In this document: one piece after another, positions 23,801 through 37,000 of the stretch
Layout: every line of letters begins with the position of its first letter
Position numbering within the stretch: the first letter of the stretch is position 1
Origin: Nymphaea colorata
Taxonomy: Eukaryota; Streptophyta; Magnoliopsida; Nymphaeales; Nymphaeaceae
Direction of reading: 5' to 3'
NCBI RefSeq assembly: GCF_008831285.2
Contig: NC_045139.1
Location: 6,728,204 to 6,792,203, forward strand
DNA length: 64,000 nt
The notes under the pieces: generated by a model
Seen by the model: only the letters and a program-made list of their open reading frames with translations
Databases searched by the model: none
What the model was told of the DNA's origin: nothing
Translations under genes and position numbers: made by a program

Positions 23801-26800
23801 TATAAGGGATTACCAGTGCTGTGTTAATTTCCTTGTATAAGAATGCACATGCTTGATTTACCAGTTCCACAAACTTGGCACCAAACTATGAGAGTCAGTT
23901 ATGGTGCATATGGTCAACCTTGAAGCACATAATTAAGGCACTACCAGTGGCTTCAAGCATATTCCTCATAATTGGATCAAATCCACACTCTATCCATGGC
24001 CTACATATGAGCAGTCAGATCCATTACACCTCCTTTGTAATATTACACCACATATGTTATATTTTCAAAATATTGCCAAGAAATATATATTGCAGTAAGA
24101 TCACAACATCTTGCAATTTCTTTAAAATGTTCTCCTTTTTGTATATTTTAAGCCTCTACACTTTCTACATTTTCCTTTTCATTGAAATGTATCTTTATGA
24201 TTGTTTCATTTTATTTTGCAAAAAAATGTCAGAAAAGTTATTGCATCAGGTGCTTGCTTCAAAATTTTCTCGAAAAAGAAAGAAAATCACATTCACAAGA
24301 AAAATGATTTCACAAGCAGACTTACTGCAGAATTTCTGATAATGATATTGATCACAGATTCACATTGAAAAACAAATGAACGTGCAAAATGTCATAAAAA
24401 TTTTTGATTTACTCTTTTAACTAAATAAAGACATTCCTGGCAGGCTGGCACGGTTATTATCCTCCAGAACTTCTTACCCTATCAAGTTCCACACTCATCA
24501 GAATAGCTTTGAAAGTCTAGGTTTCTCTTGAAAGGTAATATTATGATTTGCGGGATAGTGTCAGCAGCACTATAAAAACTAGGATTGCAAATGGTGGGGA
24601 TCTAGTCTGAGGGCTTTTCATTTTCTGTTGCACAGGATCCTATTCCAACCCAATCTTTAATCTACTTTGCCATCCTGGATCCAATCCACTTGCTTTCCTA
24701 CTACATACAAGAAAAACAGATGTGGACCTTGAATAACCACCAGTTCACCTAACTAGTCTGTGATTCTACTGCCTTGAAAAACATTCAGAATCTTCAGAGG
24801 ATGATTGCTTTAGTAAATCAATGTCCTACTGAGGTTCAGATATCTTGTCTTTTGAATCTCCTCCATTGTACTCTAGGTTACAGCAAATCCATTCCTAACT
24901 TCTCCTATAATGCCCTCAAAGAAGTTTAGATGCAAGTCCACAATCCTTTCATAAAATAAAAAATGAACAACCTAGGGTTAGGAGCCCGTACTTTGTTACT
25001 TAATAAAAAAAATTGCTATTTTCTTGCATTTTTTCATTGGAGAGCGAGTTGGATGGTATTTTTAGGCATTTATATGTTTGTCTTTTGCAGTATGAAACAG
25101 ATTTAGTCTGCAAGCTTCTTTCTGATAATCAGATCAGTGCAAGGGTAAGTATCATATTGCCCAAGTTTATTTTTACAATTGAAGCTATACTTTACGAGTC
25201 CAAGTTGTTTGATTAATTATTACGTTTAGATCTACCACAGTGGCATCCCAGCAAAGGATAGGATTCTCGTGCAGAAATTATTTTGCTCCAACAAAATCCA
25301 AGTGGTAGGATGCTTGTTTGAGAATAATTTTTTTTTTATTGAGTTGATTGGAATATCTTTCCCACTTTCAAAATTTGAGTTGCATTGCTAACAGAACTTG
25401 TTATGACAGATTGTAGCTACTGTGGCATTTGGCATGGGTTTGGACAAGAGTGATGTTGGTGCTGTATGTGCATTTATTTATTTTATTTGTCTTTTGAGTT
25501 TTGACACGTCGAGATTTTTTTCCCATTTTTGTGGAATATTTGTTTTATATATTTAAGTTATCCCTAGTTCTCAAATGTATTTCTTGCTTTCAGGTTATTC
25601 ATTACAGCCTGCCAGGAAGCATAGAGGAATATGTTCAGGTGAGCATATTTACATGAAGTTTATGAAGCCATTTTTCTTTGTACTGTGTTTATGGTTGTAT
25701 GTTTTTATGCTTTATAGGAGATTGGACGTGCTGGACGGGATGGATGTCTTGCTTTTTGTCATATCCTTCTAGATGATTCTACATACTTAAAACTTCGCAG
25801 TCTCGCATACAGGTACTGTGCACTCCATACAAAGTTCTGTTTCATATATGTTATTGTGAACAAACTGCTTACACTTAATGTTGTCACTTGTCAGTGATGG
25901 TGTAGATGAATATGCTGTTAACAAATTCCTTTGTCATATTTTTGATGATGGAAGTCATCATCTCAATAAAGTTCATTCCTTGATTGTTGAAACATTATCA
26001 CGTAAACTGGATATGAAAGAGGAGGTACTGTTCAATTTCAACTCTATCAACTGCTTTTTCAGGGTTAGTTTTTTAGTTTTTTATGTTACTTATGTGTGAC
26101 AAGCTCCTTGTTTATCTGATCTAAAAGTTTCTATTGCCTAAGTTGGTGTTAAAGAAACAAGTATCTTACAATTCAGGAATGCATCACAGCGTGATCAAAA
26201 TCAATGCCGTATTTGTTCTGTAAAGCTAATTTTAAGTGGATGAAATACTGATTGATCATAATATTGAAGAATATATGCCTTACACACTTTTTTCAATGTA
26301 AATGTCAGTCACTTGCTTTTCGTCCTGGAAGAATAATTGAACGTAACACATTTTTAATTGTAATCAGAATTTATGTGATTTTTGGTAGTATTTCAGTCAT
26401 TGAATTTTGTGTTGACAATGCAGCATAATAAGATGGAACATTGTTGTGGGTGGGAGGCTGGAAGTAAATGGTTGAATAAAACAATGTGAGGGTCAAGATA
26501 GAAGTGGGAGACATTAGGTTTGGCTTATACCTAAGGTTATAGCCAATGATAGAGGAAAGATGCTTGTGTTAGTGGCAAACTCTACAACATTAGAACATTC
26601 TTAGATGTCGCTGTTATTAGGAGCTGGATGGTATATCAATTATTTGTCAAGAACTTGTCCTCAAATACAGATCTTGAGGAAGAGGTTTCCATTGAATTTC
26701 CTTAGTGAGTAGTCAACTTTTTAATCTCAAAAGAGTTGTGTTTGGGTGCAAAAATGCATCCCATGTTTGCATTCTAAAATATTTAGTGCAAGCGGCAATG

Positions 26801-29800
26801 AATCGGTCTTACACTCTTACTCAAAGCTTTCATTAGTTCGCGCTATTTACCCTCCTTTGTGTGGAACACATTATAGGGTATTGAGAATGATTTGAAGATC
26901 ATGGACCATGTTAGCGCAAGCTGGATATTTGATTCAGATGAAGACCTTGAGTTTTTCAAATTACTTTGTAGTTTGAAGATATTTAAAGAGGAATACATTC
27001 TGAATAAATGACTTGATGAGCCATGGAAATCAAACTGATTGACACTCCATTCGACATTAGATGAAGCTGAAAGTCATTATCCTAAACTACAGCTAGTTGG
27101 CAACTTGAGTTATATGATCATTGTTCAACCAAATGTACATTTTCTTTTGCATATAGTAAGCCAATTTATGAATGATTTAAGATTAGTATATCTTGCAGAA
27201 ACTTCAGGTCATACAAGATATTTGAATATCTGTAGGTACTCATGTTTTTTCCCATACATCATCTTCATTTAAGATGAGATCCTATGTTAAGTTTGTAGCA
27301 GTCGTTTTAGAGTTCACTGGCGACATGCGCAGAAACACATATCTATGTGTTTCATATAGTAGTGGAATCAGCAAAAATAACTCTATCAGTAACAGTAGTT
27401 GAATATTAAGCAAGACTATATATTGGGTATTGCTTTATTTAGATAGCTTTTAGAAGAATTTGGAGCCAAAATGTTTAGAAGTAGTATGCTTGATACTTCG
27501 TTGTGATAATTAGAGCAGTTTATGACAGACAATTTATGAAGGAAGCAAACACACTGAAATAGGTCGGCACTTTGCTCAACCGACCTACTTGGATGAAGTT
27601 ATTTTCTTAACTGTCTGAAATCTGGTCTGCACACGGTTTTCACATGTTATATTTGATCATTTTAGTTGACTTTTTGTTTTCTGCTTTCATCTTAACCAAG
27701 GGCATCATATGGCTTTTCTGATGTGCTTTAATGTAGCTTCTCTGATGGCAGGTGATGGATACAATACTGACTTACCTAGAAATAGGTGAAGTAAAGCACT
27801 TGCAACTTTTGCCACAGATGCATACTACTTGCAACTTAAGATTTCACAAGGTTGGTGTTCCATAGAAAGGTGGAATGGTTTAATGTAATGGTGAGATAAT
27901 CCTGGTATCATCTAGGCATTCAAAAAATTACTTCATTGTTCACAGACTGCACCTAGTTTGCTTGCTGTCAAGGATGTGGTAGTTGCCAACATTCTGAAGT
28001 AAGTCTACTATCTGCCCCTTCAGATGTTCCAGACACTTGAGGTTTTGGTCTTCTCATAAATTTTTACGTGAGTTCTTTCTGTATTCTCAGGGGAGAAACT
28101 AAACAAGGATATTATGTATTTGACATACCAACTTTAGCGAATACTGTTGGGATGACACCTCATCAACTTGTTCATCACATTCAAAGGCTAAAGGTAAAAT
28201 GAGTTTTCATGTTTACATTATCAGCACTTTTTTCCCCCTCCATAATTTATTGCTTTTGATATGTAACTCCATGACCATGAGTACTTGGTGTTTGAATTTG
28301 TAGGTTTAGATCATAAGCACTTCACTATGTAGTCTCATCTCCCACATCATACTAAGTATGCAAGCAACACAAAGCCTTTGGTGTTTTTTTTTTCTGTTGG
28401 TTAGATCCATGTCTACAATCTCGTCTTTTGCATTTTGACTGCTTGCTTGTGATATGGTCGCTAGGATCTCTCAGTTGAATTGTATGAAAAATGTGGCTAC
28501 AGCTAGTGGACCATCGGGTTTGACAACATCTGCTTGTAGTGTTTGAAGTTCACATTGGATGGTGACCAAGTGGGGTCTAAGGAAGGTTTTAACATCACTT
28601 TGTGTTGCAAAATCCAATGCCACCACAATTACAACTCCTCCACTAAAAATGAAAAAAAAAATGAAAGGCCATTACCCTGAATAAGATCTTTAATAGACTT
28701 TGATCAACAATTTTAACGTGTTAAAAGAATATATTGTCTAACATGCAGCAAAGGAAAATGGTTAAAGAAAGGGATAAACACATACAAGTTGAATAATCAT
28801 AAAGTTTGGCATGAATGAATAAGTAAGAGAAGCAATATAGACTCATGCTCATTTGCATGTCTTATGAGCTAAGATCGGGCTTTTCTGCATGCTTCATTAG
28901 TTCAATCATCTTTAACTATCTTGAATCATTTAACCAAAGTGAAGAATAAATGAAGAAAATAGCACATTTGATGATGAATTAGTTGCATTCAATAGCCTTC
29001 ATGTTTGGATGTCTTTGCCAACCCCCTCCTCCCTTGTTATCATGAATTTAAGCATGAGATTGTGTTCTTCACCTCAAACAGTTTGATCACAGTCAATGTG
29101 CTGTTCATCATTGAAATACAGCTCTGGAAGGTTAACCAGAGCAGGAATTGCAACAGTCGGTCTCCTAGTTAGATAGCCATGTGATATTTGTTGCTAAATT
29201 CCCTAAGGCCGTCACATGGATTTTACAAGTACTTACTATCATGCTAAAATGATTGACTGGATATGAACGTTCTTTTTCTATTGAGAGGAATGTCAAAACT
29301 TCCACTTATCCAAGACATATAGCTCAAGTTAAAACAGCAATGTTGATTGAAAGCTACAGTGATCACAATTCTCAGACTAGGTTAAGCCTAAAAATTGCAT
29401 GCAGGAAACCAACCCATCAAATTTCCATGGCAATGAAATAATAATAAGTGTATAGAGCAGATGATGAGTAAACGTACTAGTCTGCAATAAGATACTAGTA
29501 CGATCACATCACTTTCATTCTTAATTGACCTTGATGATTATTGAGTAAACAAATTACCATTTTTGTTTGGTTGATCCTTTTTATTGATTCTTCTAGATGC
29601 CAAGTTGAAATAGTTTAACCTTTAATTTCTTTCACTTGCTATGCCATTATCTTTCACATTGTTTTTTCTAAATTCTGCTGTAATTGGATTACTCATGATG
29701 TTAGATGTAAATCTAGTCATGTACTTCACTCCTCACCATAGCACAGTATGAATTACGTTTTCAGTTCATTTTTCTCAAATTTATTTCCCATTGACATCTT

Positions 29801-32144
29801 ATCTGCTTAAATTAACTTTGTCCTTCATTAAATATGGTAGTCCATGGAGGAGGTCAGCTATGAATTGAAGGATTTAGCCTTTTTCTTTGAGGTTATAAAA
29901 TTTCCTGAAGATTTGTGCACTCTTGTGGCACATATCACACGAAGACTATCTGAGGTGGAAAACTATAAGGTATTGTAAATGCTTCAAAATCTTTTTTGTT
30001 GAATTATTTTCCAGCATCCTGGAAGTTTTAACAGTTAATATTTTTATAGATTTGGAAACTAGATGCAATGTTCTCTCTTGCATCTTCAGCATTAGAGAGG
30101 TGCAAAAAAGTGGATGAGCATGCTGATTCTCTTCATATGCATTATTTGCAACAAAAGATTGTGCAATACTTTGGGAACCGTGGTGACAATGAAAACTTCT
30201 TGATGAGTGGAATTACTAAAAGCAGGTCTGGAAATTTCATATCCTTTCTACTGGATGCTTTGCTTGGTGTGTAATCTGGAATTCTTGCAAAGATATTTGT
30301 GTTGAGTTTCCAAAACAATTTATTTTGCGTCTTTGCAAATGAAAGTAATGCTTTTAAAAGTTCAACAGAATTAGTAAGAGGTTCATGTGAATTGGCAAAA
30401 GGGCCAAACTTGCAAAAAGCATATCGATGGCTGTACCAAAAGCAACCTGAAGAGGATGGTCAATGTCATCTGTCTGGTCATACTGTAGATACAGTACTGT
30501 TTTTCAGAAAGGAAAAGCAATAATGAGAATTTGTAATGCAGGAGGGAGCATGGTACTTGTCTTACATCACGTCATAAAAAATTAAAATAACCATTGACAT
30601 GCTTTCAATAGAATGATGTTATGAAAAATTTGCAAGATGCATAATACCATCTTGATAGTTCAAAATAGACAAGAGATGTATTTCATAATACTTTCAAATA
30701 TATGAATTGAATCATATAATAGTTTTACATGAGGTAGAGTAGAAGGCATTAGAATAATGAATTATTGTTTGTGACTGTTTTCTTCTTAAATGGAGATCGT
30801 GATTCTTTTGTTTTCATGTTGTGAATTTATGCTTGCGAGTTTTCTGTATATGCTTCCCGTACACCAGCGAGAACTAATACATATGAGAACATGCTTTTCT
30901 ATTTCCCTTTGACTGCCCTTGGATCTGTATGTAACCCTGAATCCAATTCCTACATGAACAATCACGATCGCATTTTCAAAACTTTGACAATCCTATCCAT
31001 ATGGTTCTGCCCCAAAATCTGGTAAAAATCTGATCACAGATCTGAGAAAATGTATGCTTTAGATTTTTGTTGGTTGTAGTTCAAAAGGGAAACCAACTGA
31101 ACAGCGAACCAGACTTGTTGGATTTTATCTAGTTCTCTGGAATTTTCTTTGATAGTTCTAAGGGCTTTCGCCTCTCACCACGATTCTGGAGAACCATAGC
31201 AATATTCAGCTATACATAATAAGCCATAGTTGAAATGGTTTCTCCACTTTACCTTGCCATTTCTCTTTCCTTATTGCTGTCATTAGACATTATTGATTAA
31301 TATAATCTTTTCTCTTTTGTTCAGTAAAACCTTTATCCTTATGATATACCTAGGAAATGAACTTGGTACACTGTTTATGTACTTGTTGGTTGAAATTTCA
31401 ATGACAATATTTGTGATACTGCTTTTTTCTTAAACTAAAAAAAATTGTGTCATCTTGTCACTTGTATTTATAAGCAGAAACTAAAATTTCATTATCTGGA
31501 AACTGATTTGCTGAAACCAAGAAGTCACTACATTGACAGATTGACCCATTGATTTCGAGCTGTCTCTAATTTTCAAAATTTTTCAATTATAGCATAGTTA
31601 ACTTTCAATTGCTTTCATGTTCAGACTTTCATTTAAGACTCTTACATTTAACTTCGATTCATGAATCCTTGAAGTCTTCACTTTTATAAAACTAAATAAC
31701 TTTTATGATGCTTTATTCAAAACATATTCAACTGAGCTCTTTTATGCTTGCAGCCCATATCTACGAGCAGATATTAAGGTGAGGTCAACCAGAAGATGGA
31801 TTCCTAAAGTGTCTCTTTTGCATTTGAGTAATTTAACCTGGTTCAGTATGTAAACCTCTGGGTGGATTCAGGTGTTCTTGCAGGCCAATTCTCATACGAA
31901 GTTCACTCCAAGGGCTGTAGCAAGGATACTGCATGGAATTTCCAGCCCTAGTTATCCTGCTTCTATTTGGTCAAAAACCCATTTCTGGTACTAACTTTGT
32001 TATCTAAATGTATAAATGGTTGCTGCATCTTTTCATGTGAAATTGTTTTGAAGTCCTTAATTTTACAGGGGTCGATATTCAGAAGTTGACTTCTTAGCAG
32101 TCAAGGAAACAGCAGCAGCTGAGCTTATTAGTTCTAAAGGGTAA
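19291..32144 (+). CDS. RECQL5: RECQ5-type ATP-dependent DNA helicase
   Basis: Twenty exons: 19291-20133, 20219-20338, 20418-20471, 21085-21197, 21345-21557, 22012-22090, 25091-25144, 25230-25304, 25410-25463, 25594-25638, 25718-25812, 25895-26024, 27752-27850, 27946-27998, 28091-28193, 29841-29969, 30050-30225, 31754-31778, 31872-31987, 32069-32144. They give 883 aa (853 from the in-frame ATG at 19381), close to the roughly 900 aa of Arabidopsis RECQ5. Motifs in order: basic N-terminal NFVKLNLDRGKKFPG, motif 0 GFDSFRDGQ, Walker A LPTGSGKS (270-277), SPLVSLMVDQ, DEAH (near 370), AMTATAT, IIVYCKFQ, ATVAFGMGLDKSDVGAV, and QEIGRAGRDG (about 550-559). The conserved tail TPRAVARILHG...WSKTHFWGRY closes the protein. 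It unwinds DNA in repair and recombination in the nucleus. All introns are GT-AG except the one after exon 5, where the only in-frame join uses GA at 21558-21559. Confidence 0.9.
20838..20881. repeat. (CT)n microsatellite in RecQ intron 3
   Basis: An uninterrupted CT tract of about 44 bp inside the third intron of the helicase gene. Confidence 0.9.
22091..25090. other. 3.0-kb intron 6 of the RecQ gene
   Basis: This is the longest intron of the helicase gene, splitting motif IV between YCKFQ and YETD. It is very AT-rich. Open frames at 23146-23385 and 23875-24339 have no family resemblance and read as low-complexity. A stem-like stretch with TATCGCGATA lies at about 23337-23346. No nested gene is supported. 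Confidence 0.5.
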
Positions 32145-34046
32145 CTACCAGTCGTTGTTGTCATTTGACAGTATATTTACTCCTTTTGCAACTTCTCAGT
32201 GTTCACTTGTCACTTTTTTTAGCAAAAAATTGAATACAAAAATTTCAACAGATAATACGTCCAGGCTGAAACCTTCACTAAGTAAAGTCTATTTATTTGT
32301 CTCCGTTCGGGGCCATATTTGTCTCATTGCCTTTTACTCCAGGCGAAGCAATTCAATACAGTGAAGCAGTTCAATCAATTCCACCTGGATATTGACTTGA
32401 ATCTACTTCCTCCCCTGCCTGCCAGCAAATAACCAATTCCTCCAAGTTCGAGCAAAGACTATTCTGCGCACCATTCTTCCTTGCGCAGTGATTTCTGTAC
32501 GGCTGGGCCCCGGGATCAGATTATAGCAGTAATGAGGACTAGTGTAACTCCACTAATCTGGTGGCAGGCAGATCGGAGATTTTACATGCCTGAGTGGTTC
32601 ACCAATGACACTCCCCTTTGGCCTGTTCCAACTAAAATATTTTGCTGAAGACCCAGGTTTGGCTTCATATGGGATGATTGGATTGTTGAACAAAAATTTA
32701 CAGCACACGGTGCATAGAAGGTTCGCGCCGCAAAGAAATCTGCAGCGACCATTGGTTATTCAAGGGCTTTTCCTCTTTAGAGAAGGGTTGCCCGAGTCCG
32801 CCAAAAACATCGTTGTAATTTGCGTTCAATGAAGTTCATGAATAAACTACTATATGCCTGGGTCTATTTCTTGAGGTTATGGAACATAAGAATTGAAGTC
32901 TTTTAACTCCACTTTCTATGGTAGGATCTCTCTGCAAGATGCTTATTGAGTTGTTATATGTCAAGTTGTAATAAAGGTTTGTGTTGCAAAGAAATCTGCA
33001 GCCACCATTAGCTATTCAAAGGGCTTTTCCTGCCGGTGTCTGCCCAAAGCATCCGTGTAATTTGAGTTCAATGAAGTTCTTGAATGAACTAATAAGTGCC
33101 TAGATGTGTTTGTTGAGGTCATAGAGCATGAAAATTGAAGTCTTTTACTCCATTTTTATGTTACAACAGCACGAGGCTTATTGAGTTACATGTCCCAAAG
33201 TTTTCATTATGTCCCAGCAGTTACCTCTAAAGGTGTCACTATGTGCCAAACGTCTAAACCTTTGATTTTTTTTTTCTTTTTTCAATTCTCGAAGGTGAGT
33301 CTTGTCCTTCGCAAAAAAGTGTGTTAAATTTCAGATGAAATGAGGATTCCAAGCGCTACCATTTATCCATATAATCTTGATGGAGTTATGGTTCAGTGGT
33401 CGATGTGATTAATGAAAGGAGCCCCCTGTATTTATTCATGACAATGGCGAGCATCCGAGGAGAATAAATGCTGATGACGATCTTCCTTGAGAGGGAGAGG
33501 GAGAGAGAGAGAGATAGAGAAGCAATCCGTTTAGACGAGGAAAATTAAGAAAAACAAAGACCAAGAGCAGGCCTAGCCACGGCCGACAAACCAGGTACAC
33601 CTCAAAAGTAACAAAATAGGGACCCATTGAACCATCACTTGGAAAACAAGAATATACTTAAACCTCTCTAGATACGGGATGGGACTTCACATGGAGTGGG
33701 AAAAAAAAAAAAAAGAATAGGGACAACTAGGGACAGTTGTTCGAAGAACTAGCCGACCAGCAGACAATGGTCCGCAAGGGGCAGCATCTGGTTCTTTATA
33801 CATCTGTTATGATCTGGAAGCCCAAGAGTTTTTCTTGATCTGAATGTACACAGCCAATCAGAAGTGCATTAAGCAGCACAAGCTGTTTGAAGATGCACAC
33901 TTAAACTCGGCGAGTGACTAACCGTAGGTTCGCTTGCACCACTTGCAGGATATCCATCTTCAGACAGCAAGAACAAGAAGCACCATAAGCTTACGAATAT
34001 AGAGAAGGAAATGTGAACTACAACAGAAAGTGACCCTTGAAGTTTC
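32145..34046. other. Convergent 3' flanks of RecQ (+) and TPLATE (-)
   Basis: The two genes converge here. The left part is the RecQ 3' UTR and flank and contains a tandem duplication; the right part, from roughly 33.5 kb, is probably TPLATE 3' UTR. A GA tract lies at about 33493-33518. No additional gene is supported; the open frame 32605-32832 lies within the duplicated flank and is broken in the second copy. Confidence 0.5.
32720..33165. repeat. Diverged tandem duplication, period about 256 bp
   Basis: CAAAGAAATCTGCAGC occurs at 32731 and 32987, and the following 180 bp (GGGCTTTTCCT, TTCAATGAAGTTC, TGAATAAACTA/TGAATGAACTA, TTGAAGTCTTTT) stays alignable in both copies. It lies downstream of the RecQ stop codon and probably lengthened the 3' flank. 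Confidence 0.8.
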
Positions 34047-37000
34047 TTAATGAACTTTAGTTGCTCTATCTTTGTACAACATGTGCCACTCTTGCAAAAC
34101 CGCTGCCTGAAGGGCACGGTGTTCTTGTTCTTCTGCCGTCAACTCTGATAAAGTTGAAGGTTCCTTAGGCTTCTTCTCAGCGTCTTCCTTTTCTTTCTCA
34201 TTATCATCATCACTATCCTTGGGAGGTTGAGGTGGAGGTTGTGCTGCTCTTAGTATTGCTATTCTTTCCATTGAGATTTTTAATCGCTCAATAGCTGCTT
34301 CTTTTACTTCATCCTCAGGCATGTATTGAACGCACCCATCCGTAATGTCATCTAACCAGCCTTGCAAATCAGAACCTATTTCTTTTATTATGGAAGCATC
34401 AGAGGCTCTTATCACAAACTTGCACAGCATTGCAGTAGTCTCGTCCCCAAAGTCTACGTTTCTACTTACTTCACTGGCACCAAATATCATCATACCCACA
34501 AATCCACCGTACCAGGTCTTGGCAGCATAGCAGAGCTGTAAAATCACATCTCCCTCAATAAAATTCAAAGAGTAGAGATTCTTGAGAAGTACAAAAAAAA
34601 AACTCATATATAAAACAAATATGCACGAGTGGAGTGATCGCGCATCTGCCCTTCTGCTCCTGGTAGTCAAGCTACGGATACAGGGACTTGTTTCCAAAGA
34701 TCCAATGGTTAAAATCTTAAAGTGATTCCCGTGTCCTATTCAACCCCAACCAAAACGAGATTGACGGATGGTATGAGTCACTCAGAACTAAAGATTTTGG
34801 AATTGAAGACCATGGGAATTGTCCTTGTATTATTAAAATGGAAAAAAAGGTTCTCTAGCACTTGCCTGAAAAGGCACAAGGAACGGTTCAATCTTTCAAT
34901 GGCTGCAATGGATCTGAATTGAAATTGTTTTCGAATTGGATTCAAAAATATATTTTAACCAAAACAAAGAGCAAATTTAAAAAAAGTACAATAAAAAGTC
35001 AAGAAGTTCAATTCAATTCTAATCAGCAGATTGATTAACACCGATTTGATAACACAGAAAAATGATTAAAAGGTACAACTTACAGGACAAAAAAAAAACA
35101 TTAAAGCACTAGGTAACAGATGAAGAACTGAAGGGTAAAACCAGATAAGAAAGAGAATGAAGACAAGTGTTTAACTTACTTGAAATCCTGCAACAGTCCT
35201 GAGAACATGGGAACAAACTTGGTGGAAAGGCTTTAAAGAAAGCGACTTCAGCCCCCTCAGGAAAGGAGGAGCCCCAGTCTGTAAAGCAGCAGTAGCTTTA
35301 AAACCACTCCCTTCGTATGTGTATCCACCTGAATATTCTAGTATGGCAGGCAAACTCGGCCATAAGCGGAAATATTCAACTGGAGAACACTTATGGGGCA
35401 GCATGAGTTCTGTCAAAGGAATTTTGTAAGGCATACAACGTAAAATAACTGGTTCTCCAATCTCTGGCTTTAATGTCTTCTTCTGTCTCATGATTTGAGA
35501 AGGGTCCTCATCTGGATAGTCACCATCATAGTCGCCTGCACCTCCACTTCCATGAAATGGATAGTATAAAACCTGGACCCAGAGAGCACAGCGTTCGAAA
35601 TGGGAAACACCAACAGTTACACTGCAGAGGATTGGATCCTGCAGGAGCATGGTGTCAGTAAGCAACACCTTCTTGGTTACTAAACTATCATGATATACAT
35701 GTATACCGGGAGGCATCTGGATTATGTAAAATGGATAATTAAAGTGATGAAAATACAAACCTGAGAGACAAGATGATGCAGTTGCCTCACTGCTTGAGGA
35801 GAACCATCCATAAAATGCAATGCACCTGAAAGCCCCACTCGGATATCAACTCTGTTAAGCTCCAGTTCAGTCAAATTGAGAACCTGAAGATGTTGCAGAA
35901 AATGTCATACTGGTTCATAACAACAGGACAACAAATACGCAGCATTATCATCCAACAGATTTCGGACTAGAATGCTGGAATGAAAGGGACGCAGGCACAT
36001 ACAAGTCATCATATCTTATCAGCTCATACAAGTTAACCTAGAGTTCCTGCTGAGAACCTGGATATAATGATAATTATGGATTTTTTCTATATTAAAGAAT
36101 AGGTCAAGATCATCTTTGAGTTCGACCATCTTCATTTAGTTCTTTGTTCTGTTAATCTATTAAAGTTACAACTTACTTGATTTAAAGCTATAGCCTATGA
36201 TCGTGGCCACAACTGCAACTAAAGGACATTTTAAAACAACTTAAAGTGGCCAATCTGATATTACTATTTTTGAAAGAACTAATGCAAGAAATATTACATC
36301 CATAATGTTTGATGTGACAACTGCAGCAACCATTATCTTCAAGATATTTGAAATTTACAGCAACCAATAAATATCAGTATAGGTCCAAAAATACCCTCAA
36401 AATTATAAATCTAGATACTATTGCAACTATGAAAATATCACAACATTTGGCAAGATTCTTGAAGAAACTTTTTTTACATGCTGCTAAATTATGTACTTTT
36501 GATTTTGTAGTTTCTTTTATATTTTAGAAGAATTTATGTTTTTTGCCAAATATTTTTTGACAGACTTTCCCAAAAATTTTATAAGTAAAACCTTATTAAG
36601 GAATTGCAGAGAATGATATAAGTGGCTGTGGTAACAACTGATGAGCTCAGAATTGCTTGAAGTGTAATTGAAACTTCAGGAGTTGTGCTCATACCAAGTA
36701 GCCTTCTAAGCCAAACATCATAGCCATTAGGCACCAAAGCTCCCCTTTGTCTAATATCTAGCGACAACTTGTGGACCATCTTTGTCATTGACAACACTCA
36801 CGTTAAGAAAGAATCACCCTTTAGAATGCATTTTAAAGAGAAAAGCTGGCAAATGTGAAAATTCATTCCTCAAACTTCATATCATACTCCAAAAAGGACA
36901 AATCTAGGCTCAACTAAGAAATATTAAAATTACAGTGCCAGCAAAAAGTGGCTAACAAAATTTGCCATGCTTGAAGCCCTCCTCACACACTGAGTGATTC

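Noticed and set aside
23875..24339. 154-codon frame in RecQ intron 6
   Set aside because: It is rich in Phe, Ile and Tyr from AT bias, has no recognisable motif, and lies wholly inside an intron between two helicase-motif exons.
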